DNA of 64,000 nucleotides from Falsiroseomonas selenitidurans (GCF_012103215.1 NZ_JAAVNE010000017.1:41244-105243), one strand, 5' to 3'; shown: positions 48,735 through 58,206, counted from the first letter of the stretch. Notes: generated by a model not told the origin, from the letters alone. Translations and numbers: made by a program.

Positions 48735-50974
48735 AAGACACTCCCATCCTCGAAGGTGGCACGCAGATAAAGGGCATTGTCGCCCGGCCGCAGCGCAATG
48801 CGCCGGCTGATTCGCATGGCGGAGGGGGCCGAATCCGGCAGCAGGAAGGCCCGCATGGCGCGGCCCAGCCCGCCGGCCTCCCATCGCCGCTCACCCGCGA
48901 GCAACTCGCGCAGCGGCAGCTCGGCCTTCACCAGGCCGGTCTCGATGCGCAGCATGCCCTCGAGGTCGGAGAGCGGGGCCTCCATCGCCTGGAAGCCGCC
49001 CGTGGTGACGCCCTGGAAGCGCAGCGTCGTTGCATCCGCCTCGAACCGGTGATCCAGGTTGAAGCGGTTGATCGCCCGCACCGCGCCCCATGTCGTGCCG
49101 CCGCCGAGACCGATCTCCCCGATCCAGGAGGTCTCCCGCCCGCGGCCACGGTATTCGCTGCCTTCCCAGACGACGCGCAGGCGGTTGCCGGGCGGGCCGT
49201 CGGGGCGGATGACCTCCAGCAGCTCGCGCCCGTTGCGCAGCTCGATGCGCTCGATCGGGGAGGCGGCCATGATCTCCGCCTCGAACAGCGCGGTGTCGTC
49301 CGCGACGCCGGCGAGGATGTCGCCCATCACCGCCTGGGCCGTCTGGCCATCCGGCGCGCCGCCCAGCGCGGGGTCATCGATGTGCAGCGCCGCCGGGCTG
49401 GCGAGCGTCACCGCGACATCGGCGTGGATGCGCGCGGCATTGGTGGTGGCGTAGTGATGGCGCCGGCGCAGCGCCTCGAACACGCCCGCGCGGGAGAGCT
49501 CCGGCGCCAGCAGGCAGGTCAGCCCGCCATAGGAGCCGAACTGCGAGGCGCCGGGATGCGAGGCGCCCTGCCGCCCCTTGTGCCCGTCCGATCCTGCGAC
49601 GATGCCGACGCGCGCGCCGACGGCCAGCGCATCCTCGAACAGCCAGTCGAAGGTGCCCCAGTCCGAATGCACCTCCACCGCACGCTCCAGCGCGCGGTCA
49701 TGGGCGTAGTGCAGGTTCGCATAGCGGCCGCCGACATGCGGGATGCAGAACACCGGCCTTCCTTCGGCGCGCAGCGCGACATGCAGGGCCCGGGCATCGA
49801 GGGCATCCGTGTGCTCATCCTCCAGCGCCTCGATCAGCGCGTGGCAGGACCGGTGGATGGTGCGGCCGGCCTCGGGGAAGATCACGTTGCGGTCGCCGCC
49901 GAGCGCGGTGTTGCCCGACCACTCATAGCCCGGCAGGAACACGAAGCGGCCGGGCTGGTCGAAGGCGTCGAAGGCGCGGTTGAAATCCGCCCAGCCCTCC
50001 CCGGTGATCTGGAAGTCGTTACCCTGGTGGCAGATCGCGTCCACGCCGGCGAGGTCGCGGGCGTAGGTGGCCAGCGCGTCGATGGTGCCGGTGCCGACGG
50101 TCTCGCCGGACTGGCCGTGCAGGTCCGCCCAGACCGGCCGCAGCGGCCCTGGCGCGATGCGCATCGGGTTGGAGGGCACGTCGTCCCAGCGGATCGTCAG
50201 CGCCTCGGCCGCCGCCGCCGTCAGCCCCTCGATGCGATGGGCGCGGGCGCCCTCGGGCCAGGTGAAACGCTCCGGCAGGCCGGCGACGGGGGCGCTGGCC
50301 GTCAGGTGGTGCTCGCCCGCGGGCAGTGCGGCCGGATTGCCCCAGCGGTCGTCGGCGCGGAGCAGCAGCGCGAAGGGCTCGTCCGGTGCGCGCCGTGTCG
50401 GCAGGATCGCGAGGCGACGCACCGGCGGGCCTGGCACGATCGGGAAGCCCGGCTGCACCGGCAGCAGCGCCCAGTTGCAGGTCGCGAAGACATCGGCCAG
50501 CACCAGGTAGTGGAAGCGCGCCTCGCAATAGGTCTGCATGCGCATGCCCGGGCTTCCGCCGCGCCGGTCGCCGAGCCGGATGGTGATGGTGTCGCCGGGC
50601 GAGAGGAAGCCGCGTGCCACCGTGACGGTGATGGTCCGCGACCACGGCCGCATGGCAAGCTTCGGGTTGTAGTCCAGCACCAGCTTCGCGCCGTTCGAGG
50701 CTTCCGCCGTGACGTGGTTCGCGGCCCTGGGATCGGTGAATTGCGGCCGGCCGTTGTCGCTGACCTGGCGGGTGCAGATGCGCAGGCTGCCGGTGTCGTC
50801 CACGCCGAAGCGGCCGGCGGTGAACACCAGCATGTGGCTGGCGAAGCTGCCGGCCTCCACGGGGCCGTCGGGCGAGATGGTGACGCTGCCGATCTCCGCC
50901 GCACGGTAATCCGTGAAGTGCGCGGTGTGGCCGGGATGGGCATTGGGCAAATCAAGATGGCGAGGACGGGACAT
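48704..50974 (-). CDS. DUF3604 family protein with PHP-like metal site
   Basis: A 756-residue protein. Metal-ligand-like motifs of the DUF3604 core are clear: WADLHGQSGETVGTG, CHQGNDFQ, FCIPHVGGRYAN, EVHSDWGTFDW and AGSDGHKGRQG. They resemble the His/Asp clusters of PHP hydrolases. Beta-rich domains flank the core. No signal peptide is seen. The family lacks a firm function; hydrolase activity is inferred. It is co-oriented and overlapping with the Bug receptor gene, so they may share a substrate pathway. Confidence 0.85.
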   Translation of the reverse strand: MSRPRHLDLPNAHPGHTAHFTDYRAAEIGSVTISPDGPVEAGSFASHMLVFTAGRFGVDDTGSLRICTRQVSDNGRPQFTDPRAANHVTAEASNGAKLVLDYNPKLAMRPWSRTITVTVARGFLSPGDTITIRLGDRRGGSPGMRMQTYCEARFHYLVLADVFATCNWALLPVQPGFPIVPGPPVRRLAILPTRRAPDEPFALLLRADDRWGNPAALPAGEHHLTASAPVAGLPERFTWPEGARAHRIEGLTAAAAEALTIRWDDVPSNPMRIAPGPLRPVWADLHGQSGETVGTGTIDALATYARDLAGVDAICHQGNDFQITGEGWADFNRAFDAFDQPGRFVFLPGYEWSGNTALGGDRNVIFPEAGRTIHRSCHALIEALEDEHTDALDARALHVALRAEGRPVFCIPHVGGRYANLHYAHDRALERAVEVHSDWGTFDWLFEDALAVGARVGIVAGSDGHKGRQGASHPGASQFGSYGGLTCLLAPELSRAGVFEALRRRHHYATTNAARIHADVAVTLASPAALHIDDPALGGAPDGQTAQAVMGDILAGVADDTALFEAEIMAASPIERIELRNGRELLEVIRPDGPPGNRLRVVWEGSEYRGRGRETSWIGEIGLGGGTTWGAVRAINRFNLDHRFEADATTLRFQGVTTGGFQAMEAPLSDLEGMLRIETGLVKAELPLRELLAGERRWEAGGLGRAMRAFLLPDSAPSAMRISRRIALRPGDNALYLRATFEDGSVLWTSPVYLLR

Positions 50975-51147
50975 CGAGCAATGTTAGCGGCCCGATCGTC
51001 ACTGTCGAGCCCGAAAGCGGCAGGAATCGACCCTCCCCAGGTGGTCGGGCGGTCCGATCGAAGAAGGCGCCCGCCACAAGGACCGTCGCATTCCCCCTGC
51101 ATGGTCCGAACCGGCAGGTCTTGGCCCGCCAGCGCCCGGCATCGCCC

Positions 51148-51867
51148 CTACGCCTGCGCGCCCGGCCGCCGCTCCGCGACGATGCGTCCGTCGTCCATTT
51201 CGAGGATCCTGTCGAAGAGGTCGATGGAACGCGGATCGTGCGTCACCACGGCGACGGCAGCGTGCCGCTCCCGCGCGATGGAACGCAGCACCTCCATCAC
51301 CTGCCGGCCGCGCCGGCTGTCGAGGGCCGCGGTCGGCTCGTCTGCCAGCACCAGCACGGGATCATTGGCCAGGGCGCGGGCGACGGCGACACGCTGCTGC
51401 TCCCCTCCCGACAGGCTGGCCGGGCGGTTTCCGGCGCGATGCGCGGCCTCCAGTGCGGCCAGCAGCGCGATCGCCCGACGTTCCGCCTCGGCCGCCGGAA
51501 CGCCATCGATCACCATCGCCAGCGCCACATTCTCGGCCGCGGTCAGGACGGGGATGAGGTTCGGCTTCTGGAACACGAAGCCGATATGCCGCCGGCGGAA
51601 GTCGCGCAGCGCCGCCTCGGTCGCGACGGCGGCGGCCGGGATGCCGGCAAGCTGCACGGCGCCGGAGGTCGGGCGCTCCAACAGGCCCGCGGCCATCAGC
51701 AATGTGGTCTTGCCGCAGCCCGACGGCCCGAAGATGCCAACCATCTCCCCCGCCATCAGGTCGAGCGTCACCCCCGCCAGCGCCTCCACCATCGCCCCGT
51801 CGCCGCCGCGATAGCGCACCCCGACATCGCGCAGCGACAGCACCGGCGTGCCTGGCTGCGGCGTCAT
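51148..51867 (-). CDS. ABC exporter ATP-binding protein (MacB/DevA-like)
   Basis: A 239-residue protein with Walker A GPSGCGKTT, Q-loop FVFQKPNLIP, signature LSGGEQQRVAVARAL, Walker B VLVLADEPT and the H-loop VAVVTHDPRS. It is closest to the LolD/MacB/DevA type that works with FtsX-like permeases. ATG 51867 overlaps the permease stop (ATGA). It is the third gene of an MFP-permease-ATPase operon. Confidence 0.93.
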   Translation of the reverse strand: MTPQPGTPVLSLRDVGVRYRGGDGAMVEALAGVTLDLMAGEMVGIFGPSGCGKTTLLMAAGLLERPTSGAVQLAGIPAAAVATEAALRDFRRRHIGFVFQKPNLIPVLTAAENVALAMVIDGVPAAEAERRAIALLAALEAAHRAGNRPASLSGGEQQRVAVARALANDPVLVLADEPTAALDSRRGRQVMEVLRSIARERHAAVAVVTHDPRSIDLFDRILEMDDGRIVAERRPGAQA

Positions 51868-53003
51868 GCGAGCACTTCCTTCGCGCGTACCCGCATGGCG
51901 CGCTCGATGCCGATCCAGCTGCCCACCACGCAGGCGAGCAGCAAGCCGCCAAAGACCAGCGTGAGATCCTCGGCCAGCAGCACCACATTGCGTGGGAAGA
52001 ACCGGAACAGCAGCGTCGAGAGCAGGAGCGCCAGCCCATAAGCGAACAGCCCGATCAGCACCGCCTGCTCCAGGATCATGCGCAGGATGAAGCCGTCGCG
52101 CGCGCCGATCAGCTTGAGCATGGCGATCTCGTGCAGCTTCTCCAGCGTGCTGGTGTAGATCGTCATGGCGATCACCACACCGGTCACCGTCAGCAGCAGA
52201 ATGGTGAAGAACAGGATCTGCATGCGCAGCCGCCACAGCCTTCCATCGACAAGGGCCGATCGCTGATCCTCGCGGCTGAGGACCGCGACGTCGCCCCAGG
52301 CGCCGATGATTCGCGCCACCTCTTCGACCATGCCCGCCTCGGTGGTCACGACGACGGCGGCGATGCGGCTCGGCCGGTCGGCGCTGACGCCCAGGCCTTG
52401 CGCGCGCTCCAGCAGCACGGTCTCCGGCGTGCGGCTATCGGCGATGTCCATCGCATCGGGGATGGTCACGAAGAGCTGGCCGTCGCCCGACATGTCCACC
52501 TGGCCGCTTGTGACGCCCACCACGCGATAGGAATCGCGGCCCAGCCGGATGTCCTGGCCCAGGCTGAGGCCGAGGCTCGCATCGGCGATCGCCTCGCCCC
52601 GCCCGGACTGCAACAGCCTGCCCTCGGCCAGGCTCAGCCACGCGCCCTGGTCCTTGGGGAAATCGAGGCCGGTGATGGCGATGCGTCGCGGCTTCCCCTG
52701 GATGTCGAATTGCAGGTTGTTCTGCACGAACCGGCGCGCGCTGGTCACGCCCGCGACCCCTTCGACGCGGCGGTCGAGCGTGGCCGAGACAACGGAGGCT
52801 TCCGCGAAGGGGCCGGCGCGCCCCCCCTGCACGACCCACAGATCGGCGCCGATCCCCTCGATCGTCAACAGCGCATCGTGCAGCACGCCGCGATACAGCC
52901 CCAGCATGCCCATGCTGCCGGTCAGGAGGAAGCCGACGCCGGCTGCGGCCAGGAAGAAGCGCATCAGGTTCGCGGTGATGTCCCGCCAGGCCAGGTAGTT
53001 CAC
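51864..53003 (-). CDS. FtsX-type ABC permease (DevC/MacB-like)
   Basis: A 379-residue protein from GTG 53003 (GTGA overlap with the fusion-protein gene). It has an N-terminal membrane helix (FFLAAAGVGFLLTGSMGML), then a large periplasmic domain (about 50-245). Three C-terminal helices follow (ILFFTILLLTVTGVVIAMTI; ILEQAVLIGLFAYGLALLL; LVFGGLLLACVVGSWIG). The EIAMLKLIGARDGFILRMIL coupling motif is typical of FtsX-like permeases. It probably exports a lipid or small molecule. Confidence 0.9.
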   Translation of the reverse strand: MNYLAWRDITANLMRFFLAAAGVGFLLTGSMGMLGLYRGVLHDALLTIEGIGADLWVVQGGRAGPFAEASVVSATLDRRVEGVAGVTSARRFVQNNLQFDIQGKPRRIAITGLDFPKDQGAWLSLAEGRLLQSGRGEAIADASLGLSLGQDIRLGRDSYRVVGVTSGQVDMSGDGQLFVTIPDAMDIADSRTPETVLLERAQGLGVSADRPSRIAAVVVTTEAGMVEEVARIIGAWGDVAVLSREDQRSALVDGRLWRLRMQILFFTILLLTVTGVVIAMTIYTSTLEKLHEIAMLKLIGARDGFILRMILEQAVLIGLFAYGLALLLSTLLFRFFPRNVVLLAEDLTLVFGGLLLACVVGSWIGIERAMRVRAKEVLA

Positions 53004-54217
53004 GACATCACCGGCGTGACGGGCTTGAAGGCATAGGGACGCCACGGCCGCCGCAGCACCACCTCGCCCTCCCGCAGCCCTTCGGTCACCTCGATCCGGC
53101 CATCGGCGGCGGCCCCCAACTGCACGCGACGCCAGCGTGCGCGGTGTCCGCCCTCGGCCACCCAAAGCCCGGCCTGGCCACCGCGCGGCGCCAGCGCATC
53201 CTGCGGCACCGTGATGGTGGCGGGCGCCGTGCCCGTGGCCAGCGTGACCATGGCGCGCTGGCCGATTGCCCAGTGCGGCGGCGGTTCGGCCAGGGCCACC
53301 TCCACGGTGAATTCGCGCGTGGTGGTGTCCACGCTACGGCCAAGACGCAGCACCGTCCCGTGGAAGACACGGCCCGGATAGGAGATGTAGCGCAGTTCCG
53401 CCGCCTGTCCCGGCGCGACCTGCGACATGACGGATTCGTCGAACCGCGCCGTGAGCACCAGGCTCGCCGGATCAACGAGCCGCAGGATGGGCGTCCCGGC
53501 GCCGACCACGTCACCGACGCTTTGCAGCCGATCAGTGATGATGCCGGCCACCGGCGCGGCGATGAGGGTGTCGCCGAGCCGCACGCCGGTGCCGCGCGCC
53601 CCGGCCTCGGCGGCGTAGAGCTGGTCGCGGGCGCGCATCACCGCGCTGCGGGCGCGGTCCGCATTGGCCGTGGCCTGGTCGAGCGTCGAGCGCGCCGCGT
53701 CGAATTCCGCGCGGGTCGTGGCGCCGCGGGGCAGCAGCTCTTCCTTGCGGCGGAAATCGGCCCGGGCACGCACCAGGGCGGCCTCGGCGGCATCGCGATC
53801 GGCCTCCGCCTCGGTCACGGCGCGGCGCGCGGCGGCGGTCTGCGCCTCCGCCTGGGCGAGAAGATGCGCCGCATCGCCGGCATCGAGCCGCACCAGCCGC
53901 GCGCCGGCAGCGACCTGGTCGCCCTCCTCCGCCGGCAGTTCGGCGATGCGGCCCGCGATGCGTGCCCCGACCTCCACCTTCACCAGCGCATCGAGCAGCG
54001 CGGGACCGGTGACGGTGCGCGTGAAGGGCGCGGCGCGGACCTCGATCGCTTCGGCCCGTGCCGGCACGCCGTACCGCCAGGCCAGGGAAGCGGCGAGACA
54101 GGCGGCGACGAGCAGGAGCCCGCGTCGCCCGTTCCGGCGGCGCGGCCGGGGCGGCGTCGGCTCGACCCTCGACAGGCCGGCCCGCGGCGGCTGACGAAGG
54201 GTGGAACCGTCATCCAT
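53000..54217 (-). CDS. periplasmic membrane-fusion (HlyD-like) protein
   Basis: A 405-residue protein from ATG 54217. An Arg-rich cytoplasmic tail precedes one membrane helix (GLLLVAACLAASLAWRYG). Then come the lipoyl/barrel part (VEVGARIAGRIAELPAEEG), a long alpha-hairpin (about 120-200, Ala/Arg/Glu-rich) and the C-terminal beta-barrel (LRYISYPGRVFHGTVLRLG). It bridges the inner-membrane permease to an outer channel. It is first in the operon with GTGA overlap to the permease. Small secreted-protein genes lie just upstream in the same direction. Confidence 0.9.
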   Translation of the reverse strand: MDDGSTLRQPPRAGLSRVEPTPPRPRRRNGRRGLLLVAACLAASLAWRYGVPARAEAIEVRAAPFTRTVTGPALLDALVKVEVGARIAGRIAELPAEEGDQVAAGARLVRLDAGDAAHLLAQAEAQTAAARRAVTEAEADRDAAEAALVRARADFRRKEELLPRGATTRAEFDAARSTLDQATANADRARSAVMRARDQLYAAEAGARGTGVRLGDTLIAAPVAGIITDRLQSVGDVVGAGTPILRLVDPASLVLTARFDESVMSQVAPGQAAELRYISYPGRVFHGTVLRLGRSVDTTTREFTVEVALAEPPPHWAIGQRAMVTLATGTAPATITVPQDALAPRGGQAGLWVAEGGHRARWRRVQLGAAADGRIEVTEGLREGEVVLRRPWRPYAFKPVTPVMS

Positions 54218-54276
54218 TCCACTGACTCCTGCCGCGATGCGGCGCCGGGCGGGGCTCTCCCCGCCCGGGGGACGCG

Positions 54277-54585
54277 TCACCAGCCACGCTGCACACTGCC
54301 TGACCGCGTCGCCGTGCCGCCACGGCGCCCCGTCGCGGTGCCCTGCGCCGACCACTGGCCGGGCGCTGTCCGCGTGACGTTGCGCTGGCGCGTGGCGGTC
54401 TGCCCCTGCGGGCCGGTGGCCGATCCGGACCGCGTGCAGCTTCCGTCGGCGCAGTTGAGCGATCCGGACCGCGTGGCGGTCTGGCCCTGCGGGCCGGTAA
54501 GGCTGCTCTGCGCCTCCCAGGCGGAGGCGGCGGGGACGCCGGCGACACTGCCGAGCATGGCGGCGACGAGAAGGATCTTGCGCAT
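54277..54585 (-). CDS. secreted low-complexity repeat protein
   Basis: A 102-residue protein with a clear signal peptide (KILLVAAMLGSVAGVPAASA). The mature part repeats TGPQGQTATRSGS, TGPQGQTATRQ and TGRRGGTATRSGS around a NCADGSCTRSGS segment with two Cys. It is basic, Gly/Thr/Arg-rich and probably disordered. AGGAGGG-like sequence precedes the ATG. It lies 59 bp upstream of the exporter operon in the same direction. Function is not recognised. Confidence 0.7.
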   Translation of the reverse strand: MRKILLVAAMLGSVAGVPAASAWEAQSSLTGPQGQTATRSGSLNCADGSCTRSGSATGPQGQTATRQRNVTRTAPGQWSAQGTATGRRGGTATRSGSVQRGW

Positions 54586-54621
54586 AGGAGGGTCTTCCGT
54601 GCTGTAGGAGCGGAGGAGATG

Positions 54622-54876
54622 TCAGCGTTGCAGCCCGCTGAGGGCCTGGCGGCACGCGGGCGAGAGCTTCTCGCCATTCTGGCGCAGGCAGGCGACGATG
54701 CGACCGCCGCCGCGTTCGACCGTCGCACAGTGGCTGCGGATGTCGGGCAGGCAGGCCTGGGTGGCCTGGCGCTGAGCCGGCGACATGCCGCCCTGGGCGG
54801 CGGCGGTGGTCGCCACCAGGAGCGGCAGGGCGGCGAGCGCCAGCAATCCTGGCCAGCCGAACGGTGTCAGACTCAT
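54622..54876 (-). CDS. small secreted Cys-rich-repeat protein
   Basis: An 84-residue protein: signal peptide (GLLALAALPLLVATTAAAQG), then one GLG1-type cysteine-rich repeat with QACLPDIRSHCATVERGGG and VACLRQNGEKLSPACRQAL. Four cysteines probably form two disulfides. Such proteins in alphaproteobacteria are of unknown role, often near stress regulators. GGAGATACC precedes the start. It is divergent from the ECF sigma gene at 55061. Confidence 0.72.
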   Translation of the reverse strand: MSLTPFGWPGLLALAALPLLVATTAAAQGGMSPAQRQATQACLPDIRSHCATVERGGGRIVACLRQNGEKLSPACRQALSGLQR

Positions 54877-55060
54877 CAGGGTATCTCCTTCACGGGGGGT
54901 CTCGCGGGGTGCCCCATGGCATCCCCGTCCCTGCACGCTGATACGGGGCGATCCGGCGGAATTCTCGCGGCGCGGGTGCAGCTTTTCCGTCGGACGGCGA
55001 GGATTCGTCCGGCGGGGGCCGTAGCAGGGTGGCCATGCATGTCCCGCCCCGATCCGCGCT

Positions 55061-55633
55061 GTGGTGAGCGCCCCGCTTTCCGCACCGGACGACGCCGCGC
55101 TCCTGGTGCGCATCGCGGCGGGCGACGAGACGGCCTTCCGCCATTTCGCCGACCGCCATGTCGGACGGATGCTGCGTCTTGCCCAGTCGATCCTGGGGTC
55201 GGCGGCCGAGGCGGATGAGGTCGCGCAGGATGCGCTGTTGCGTGTCTGGCGACACGCGGCGCGCTGGGATGGTGCGCGCGGCCAGCCCGGCACCTGGATC
55301 CACACGATCGTCGCGCGCCTGTGCGTGGACCGGCTGCGCCAACGCCGCCACCAGCCGATCGAGGCGGCGAGCGACGTCGCGGATCCGGCGCCGAGCGTGC
55401 TGGAGGCCCTGTCCTCGCGCCAGGAGGCGCTGGCGCTGCGCGCCGCGCTGGCGTCCCTGCCGGAGCGTCAACGCGTCGCGCTCACCTTGTTCTACCACGA
55501 GGAGTTGGGGGGCGCCGAGGCGGCCGCGACGCTCGGGATCACGCTGCGCGCCTATTGGTCGTTGCTGGAACGGGCGCGCCGGGCGCTCCGCCATCGGATG
55601 CAGCGCAATCCAGGCCTCGAACCGGACAGATAG
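55061..55633 (+). CDS. ECF-family RNA polymerase sigma factor
   Basis: A 190-residue protein from GTG 55061. The sigma2 region (RHFADRHVGRMLRLAQSILG, EADEVAQDALLRVWRHA) and sigma4 region (LPERQRVALTLFYHEELGGA, EAAATLGITLRAYWSLLERA) are complete. It is followed 12 bp later by an anti-sigma-like membrane gene and a metal-sensor-like gene, a typical CnrYXH/ZraP-like signalling arrangement. Confidence 0.9.
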   Translation: MVSAPLSAPDDAALLVRIAAGDETAFRHFADRHVGRMLRLAQSILGSAAEADEVAQDALLRVWRHAARWDGARGQPGTWIHTIVARLCVDRLRQRRHQPIEAASDVADPAPSVLEALSSRQEALALRAALASLPERQRVALTLFYHEELGGAEAAATLGITLRAYWSLLERARRALRHRMQRNPGLEPDR

Positions 55634-55645
55634 GGAAAGACCTCG

Positions 55646-56044
55646 ATGAACACGGAGCAATTCACCCGCCTGCTCGATACGCATGGCACCGAGCCCGACC
55701 GCTGGCCCGCGGCGCAGCGCGCGGCGGCGCTGGCGCTCTGCGCGGTCTCGCCCGCCGCGCACGGGCAATGGATGGCGGCGAAACGGCTCGACGCCCTGCT
55801 TGCCGCCGCCAGGGCGCCGGTGCCGGACGCTTCGCGCCAGGCCCGTATCGTCGCCGGCGCGGTGGCGCGGCTGCGCGCTCGATCGGAGACGGTGCGGGAT
55901 TGGCGCTGGCTGTTCACCCGGCCGATCGGGGCGGCCTTCGCGGCAAGCCTGGTGGCCGGCTGGCTGGTCGGACTTGAACTGGCCGAGAGCGCATCGGCCG
56001 ATCTGGTGCTGGCCGATCTCCGCTTCGAGGATCTGTTCCTGTGA
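55646..56044 (+). CDS. putative anti-sigma membrane protein
   Basis: A 132-residue protein. The N-terminal cytoplasmic part, MNTEQFTRLLDTHGTEPDRW and PAAQRAAALALCAVSP, is helical. A single C-terminal membrane segment is seen, IGAAFAASLVAGWLVGLEL, and the C-terminus would be periplasmic. Size, topology and position directly after an ECF sigma factor suggest an anti-sigma. No zinc HxxxCxxC motif is visible. The stop overlaps the next gene. Confidence 0.7.
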   Translation: MNTEQFTRLLDTHGTEPDRWPAAQRAAALALCAVSPAAHGQWMAAKRLDALLAAARAPVPDASRQARIVAGAVARLRARSETVRDWRWLFTRPIGAAFAASLVAGWLVGLELAESASADLVLADLRFEDLFL

Positions 56045-56526
56045 TGCCCCGATTCACGCCAGAGCGGCTTCGCGCGATTCTCGTCGCCTCGATCGCGTTG
56101 AACCTGTTTCTGGTGGCGCTTGTCGGCGCGCAAGGCTGGCGGGCGGTGCAGCTGCGGCGGATGGCTGTGCCGGTGATCAGTGAACTGGAGAGGCTGGGGC
56201 TGCAGGACCCTGAAGGCACTCTGGAGCGGCTTGGCGCGAGGCTGTCGCGCGATGACGCGGCCATCCTTGTCGGCGCGGCGCGGTCACGCCTGAACGCGCT
56301 GCTCAGCGTGAAGGCCGAGTTCCTCTCGGCCGCCGCCCGCGCGCGTGAGGAGATCGCCCGCGACCCGGTTGATCCCGCCGGCCTGCGGGCGGCGATTGCG
56401 GCGGCGCGGCGGCAGCGTCAGCACTTCGGCCCGTTGCTGGAGGACATCCTGCTGGACGCCGTGCCCCGGATGACGCCCGCAGGCCGGCAGGCGCTGTCGC
56501 AGCTGCACGGCTTTGCCGCGCCATGA
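56044..56526 (+). CDS. periplasmic metal-sensor-like (CpxP/ZraP-type) protein
   Basis: A 160-residue protein from ATG 56044 (a GTG lies one codon earlier; TGATG overlap). An N-terminal membrane anchor (ILVASIALNLFLVALVGAQ) is followed by a long helical periplasmic part, LLSVKAEFLSAAARAREEIA with DPAGLRAAIAAARRQRQHFG. It matches heavy-metal sensor or Spy/CpxP-like helical proteins. It probably modulates the anti-sigma factor. Confidence 0.75.
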   Translation: MPRFTPERLRAILVASIALNLFLVALVGAQGWRAVQLRRMAVPVISELERLGLQDPEGTLERLGARLSRDDAAILVGAARSRLNALLSVKAEFLSAAARAREEIARDPVDPAGLRAAIAAARRQRQHFGPLLEDILLDAVPRMTPAGRQALSQLHGFAAP

Positions 56527-56693
56527 GGTGAAGGATCGCGGACGCGTCGTCCAGCGACAGGGGCCTTGGCGCGGTTGCCCGATGGGTGGACCCTGCGAGG
56601 GCACCGGCCGCGTGATCTCCGCATGCGGGCAGGTCGTGCTGCTCATGCACCGCCACCGGCATGCCGGCCTCGGCCAGCAGCGCCGCCGCCTCG

Positions 56694-56810
56694 CCCGAGG
56701 CGGCGCTGCGGGTCTGGGGCATGGTGCACGGCCTGGCGCATCTGTGGCTCGACGGCGCGATCCCGGTGCCCGACCGGGAGGCTTTCATCCAGCGCGTCAT
56801 CGGCTGCGAT
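56694..56810 (+). pseudogene. fragment of a TetR-family C-terminal domain
   Basis: An open frame encodes PEAALRVWGMVHGLAHLWLD and GAIPVPDREAFIQRVIGCD, the pattern of the WHG-type C-terminal domain of TetR regulators. No N-terminal DNA-binding part is present upstream in any plus frame, so this is a remnant. It overlaps the end of the histidine kinase gene slightly. The rest of 56527-56796 holds nothing else I can support. Confidence 0.4.
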
Positions 56811-58206
56811 CCGGAGGGCCGAGCGGCGGCGCGTCCCCCGCGGGCAGCAGCAGCACCGCGCGCAGCCCGCCGGCTTCGCGGTTCTCAAGCCAGATGCGCC
56901 CGCCATGCGCGGCCGCCACGTCGCGCACGATGGCGAGGCCGAGCCCCGTGCCGCCGCCCTCCAGGCTCCGCGCCGCGTCGCCGCGATGGAAGGGCTCGAA
57001 CACCCGCTCCAACTCGGCCGCCGGCAGGCCGGGCCCGTCATCCTCCACCGTGACGCGCCAGGCCGCGCCCGCCGGCACCAGGCCGAGCCGCGCGGCGCCG
57101 CCATGGACCACCGCGTTCGACACCAGGTTCTCCAAGGCGCGGCGCAGCGCGGAAGGCGCGCCCGACACCACCGCGCCGCGCTCCGGTCCGGCATAGGTCA
57201 CCGGCTCATCGATCTCGGCCCGTTCCTCCGCCACATCGCCGAGCAGCACGGCGAGGTCGAGCAGCCGACGCGGCTCGCGCGCCACATCGCCGCGCGCGAA
57301 GGCGAGGGCGGTGGCCAGCATCGCCTCCAGCCGCGCGAGGTCGGCCAGCAGCGCGGCGCGCTCCGCCGGCGGCTCCATCGCCTCGGCGCGGATGCGCGCG
57401 CGGGTCAGCGGCGTGCGCAGGTCATGCGAGATCGCGGCCAGCAGCCGGGTTCGGCCGGCCACGAAATCGCGCAGCCGGTCCTGCATCCGGTTGAAGGCCT
57501 GCGCGGTGGCCCGCGCCTCCCGCGCGCCGGCGGCCGGCATGGGGGGGGCGTTGAGGTCGGCGCCGAGCCGCTCGGCGGCCTCCGCCAGTTGCCGCAGCGG
57601 CCGGGTTGCCACCACCACCACCCCGGCCAGGATCAGCATCGTGGCCAGCGCAAGCAGCCCGAAGGCGGCCAGGAAGCGCGGCTCCCACAGCGCCTGGGGG
57701 GTCCCGGTGAAGGCCATCGCCTCGGCATGCGCCCAGCGCCCATCGGGCAGGCGCAGCGTGACCACCAACCGGCGCGGCGGCGGCGGGCGGCGCTTGAGCA
57801 GGGCCATCTGCTCCGCCCGGCCGAAGCTGCGCCCAGGCTGCGGCGCCGGGATCGTGTCATCAAGGCGGGCGCGCACCGCCGTCGCCCAGGGCAGCCGGGC
57901 CGCGATGCCCTGCGCCGCCAGCATGGCGAAGCCGCCCGGCACCTCGGCACCGAGGCGTGGCGCCGGCTCCAGCCGCAGCGTCACGCCGAGCGGTTCGGCC
58001 GGCAGCGGGCGATGCGGCCCCGGCAGGCCGGAAAGCAGCATCTGGTCGGCGATCCGATCCGCGGTGCGCGCCGCCTCGAAGGCGAACAGCGCCTCCGCCC
58101 GGCTGCGTTCATAGAGCAGGAAGGCCAGCAGCGCCGCGACGCCCAGCGCCAGGCTCAGCGCCAGAAGGCTGCGCGCCAGGATGCCGGCGGGCCAGCGCGG
58201 CCTCAT
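56797..58206 (-). CDS. two-component sensor histidine kinase
   Basis: A 469-residue membrane kinase: N-terminal helix (SLLALSLALGVAALLAFLL), periplasmic loop (about 30-175), second helix (FGLLALATMLILAGVVVVA), HAMP-like linker. The phosphoacceptor His is in LLAAISHDLRTPLTRAR. N, G1 and G2 boxes: ENLVSNAVVHGG, VEDDGPGLP, GGTGLGLAIV. It is of the EnvZ/TctE type. ATG 58206 overlaps the response-regulator stop (ATGA), so the two are co-translated. Confidence 0.93.
   Translation of the reverse strand: MRPRWPAGILARSLLALSLALGVAALLAFLLYERSRAEALFAFEAARTADRIADQMLLSGLPGPHRPLPAEPLGVTLRLEPAPRLGAEVPGGFAMLAAQGIAARLPWATAVRARLDDTIPAPQPGRSFGRAEQMALLKRRPPPPRRLVVTLRLPDGRWAHAEAMAFTGTPQALWEPRFLAAFGLLALATMLILAGVVVVATRPLRQLAEAAERLGADLNAPPMPAAGAREARATAQAFNRMQDRLRDFVAGRTRLLAAISHDLRTPLTRARIRAEAMEPPAERAALLADLARLEAMLATALAFARGDVAREPRRLLDLAVLLGDVAEERAEIDEPVTYAGPERGAVVSGAPSALRRALENLVSNAVVHGGAARLGLVPAGAAWRVTVEDDGPGLPAAELERVFEPFHRGDAARSLEGGGTGLGLAIVRDVAAAHGGRIWLENREAGGLRAVLLLPAGDAPPLGPPDRSR

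Noticed and set aside
48629..51814. Plus-strand open frame of about 1061 codons
   Set aside because: It is antisense to the DUF3604 and Bug receptor genes, which have clear family motifs; its Arg/His/Gly-rich composition is typical of shadow frames in high-GC DNA.
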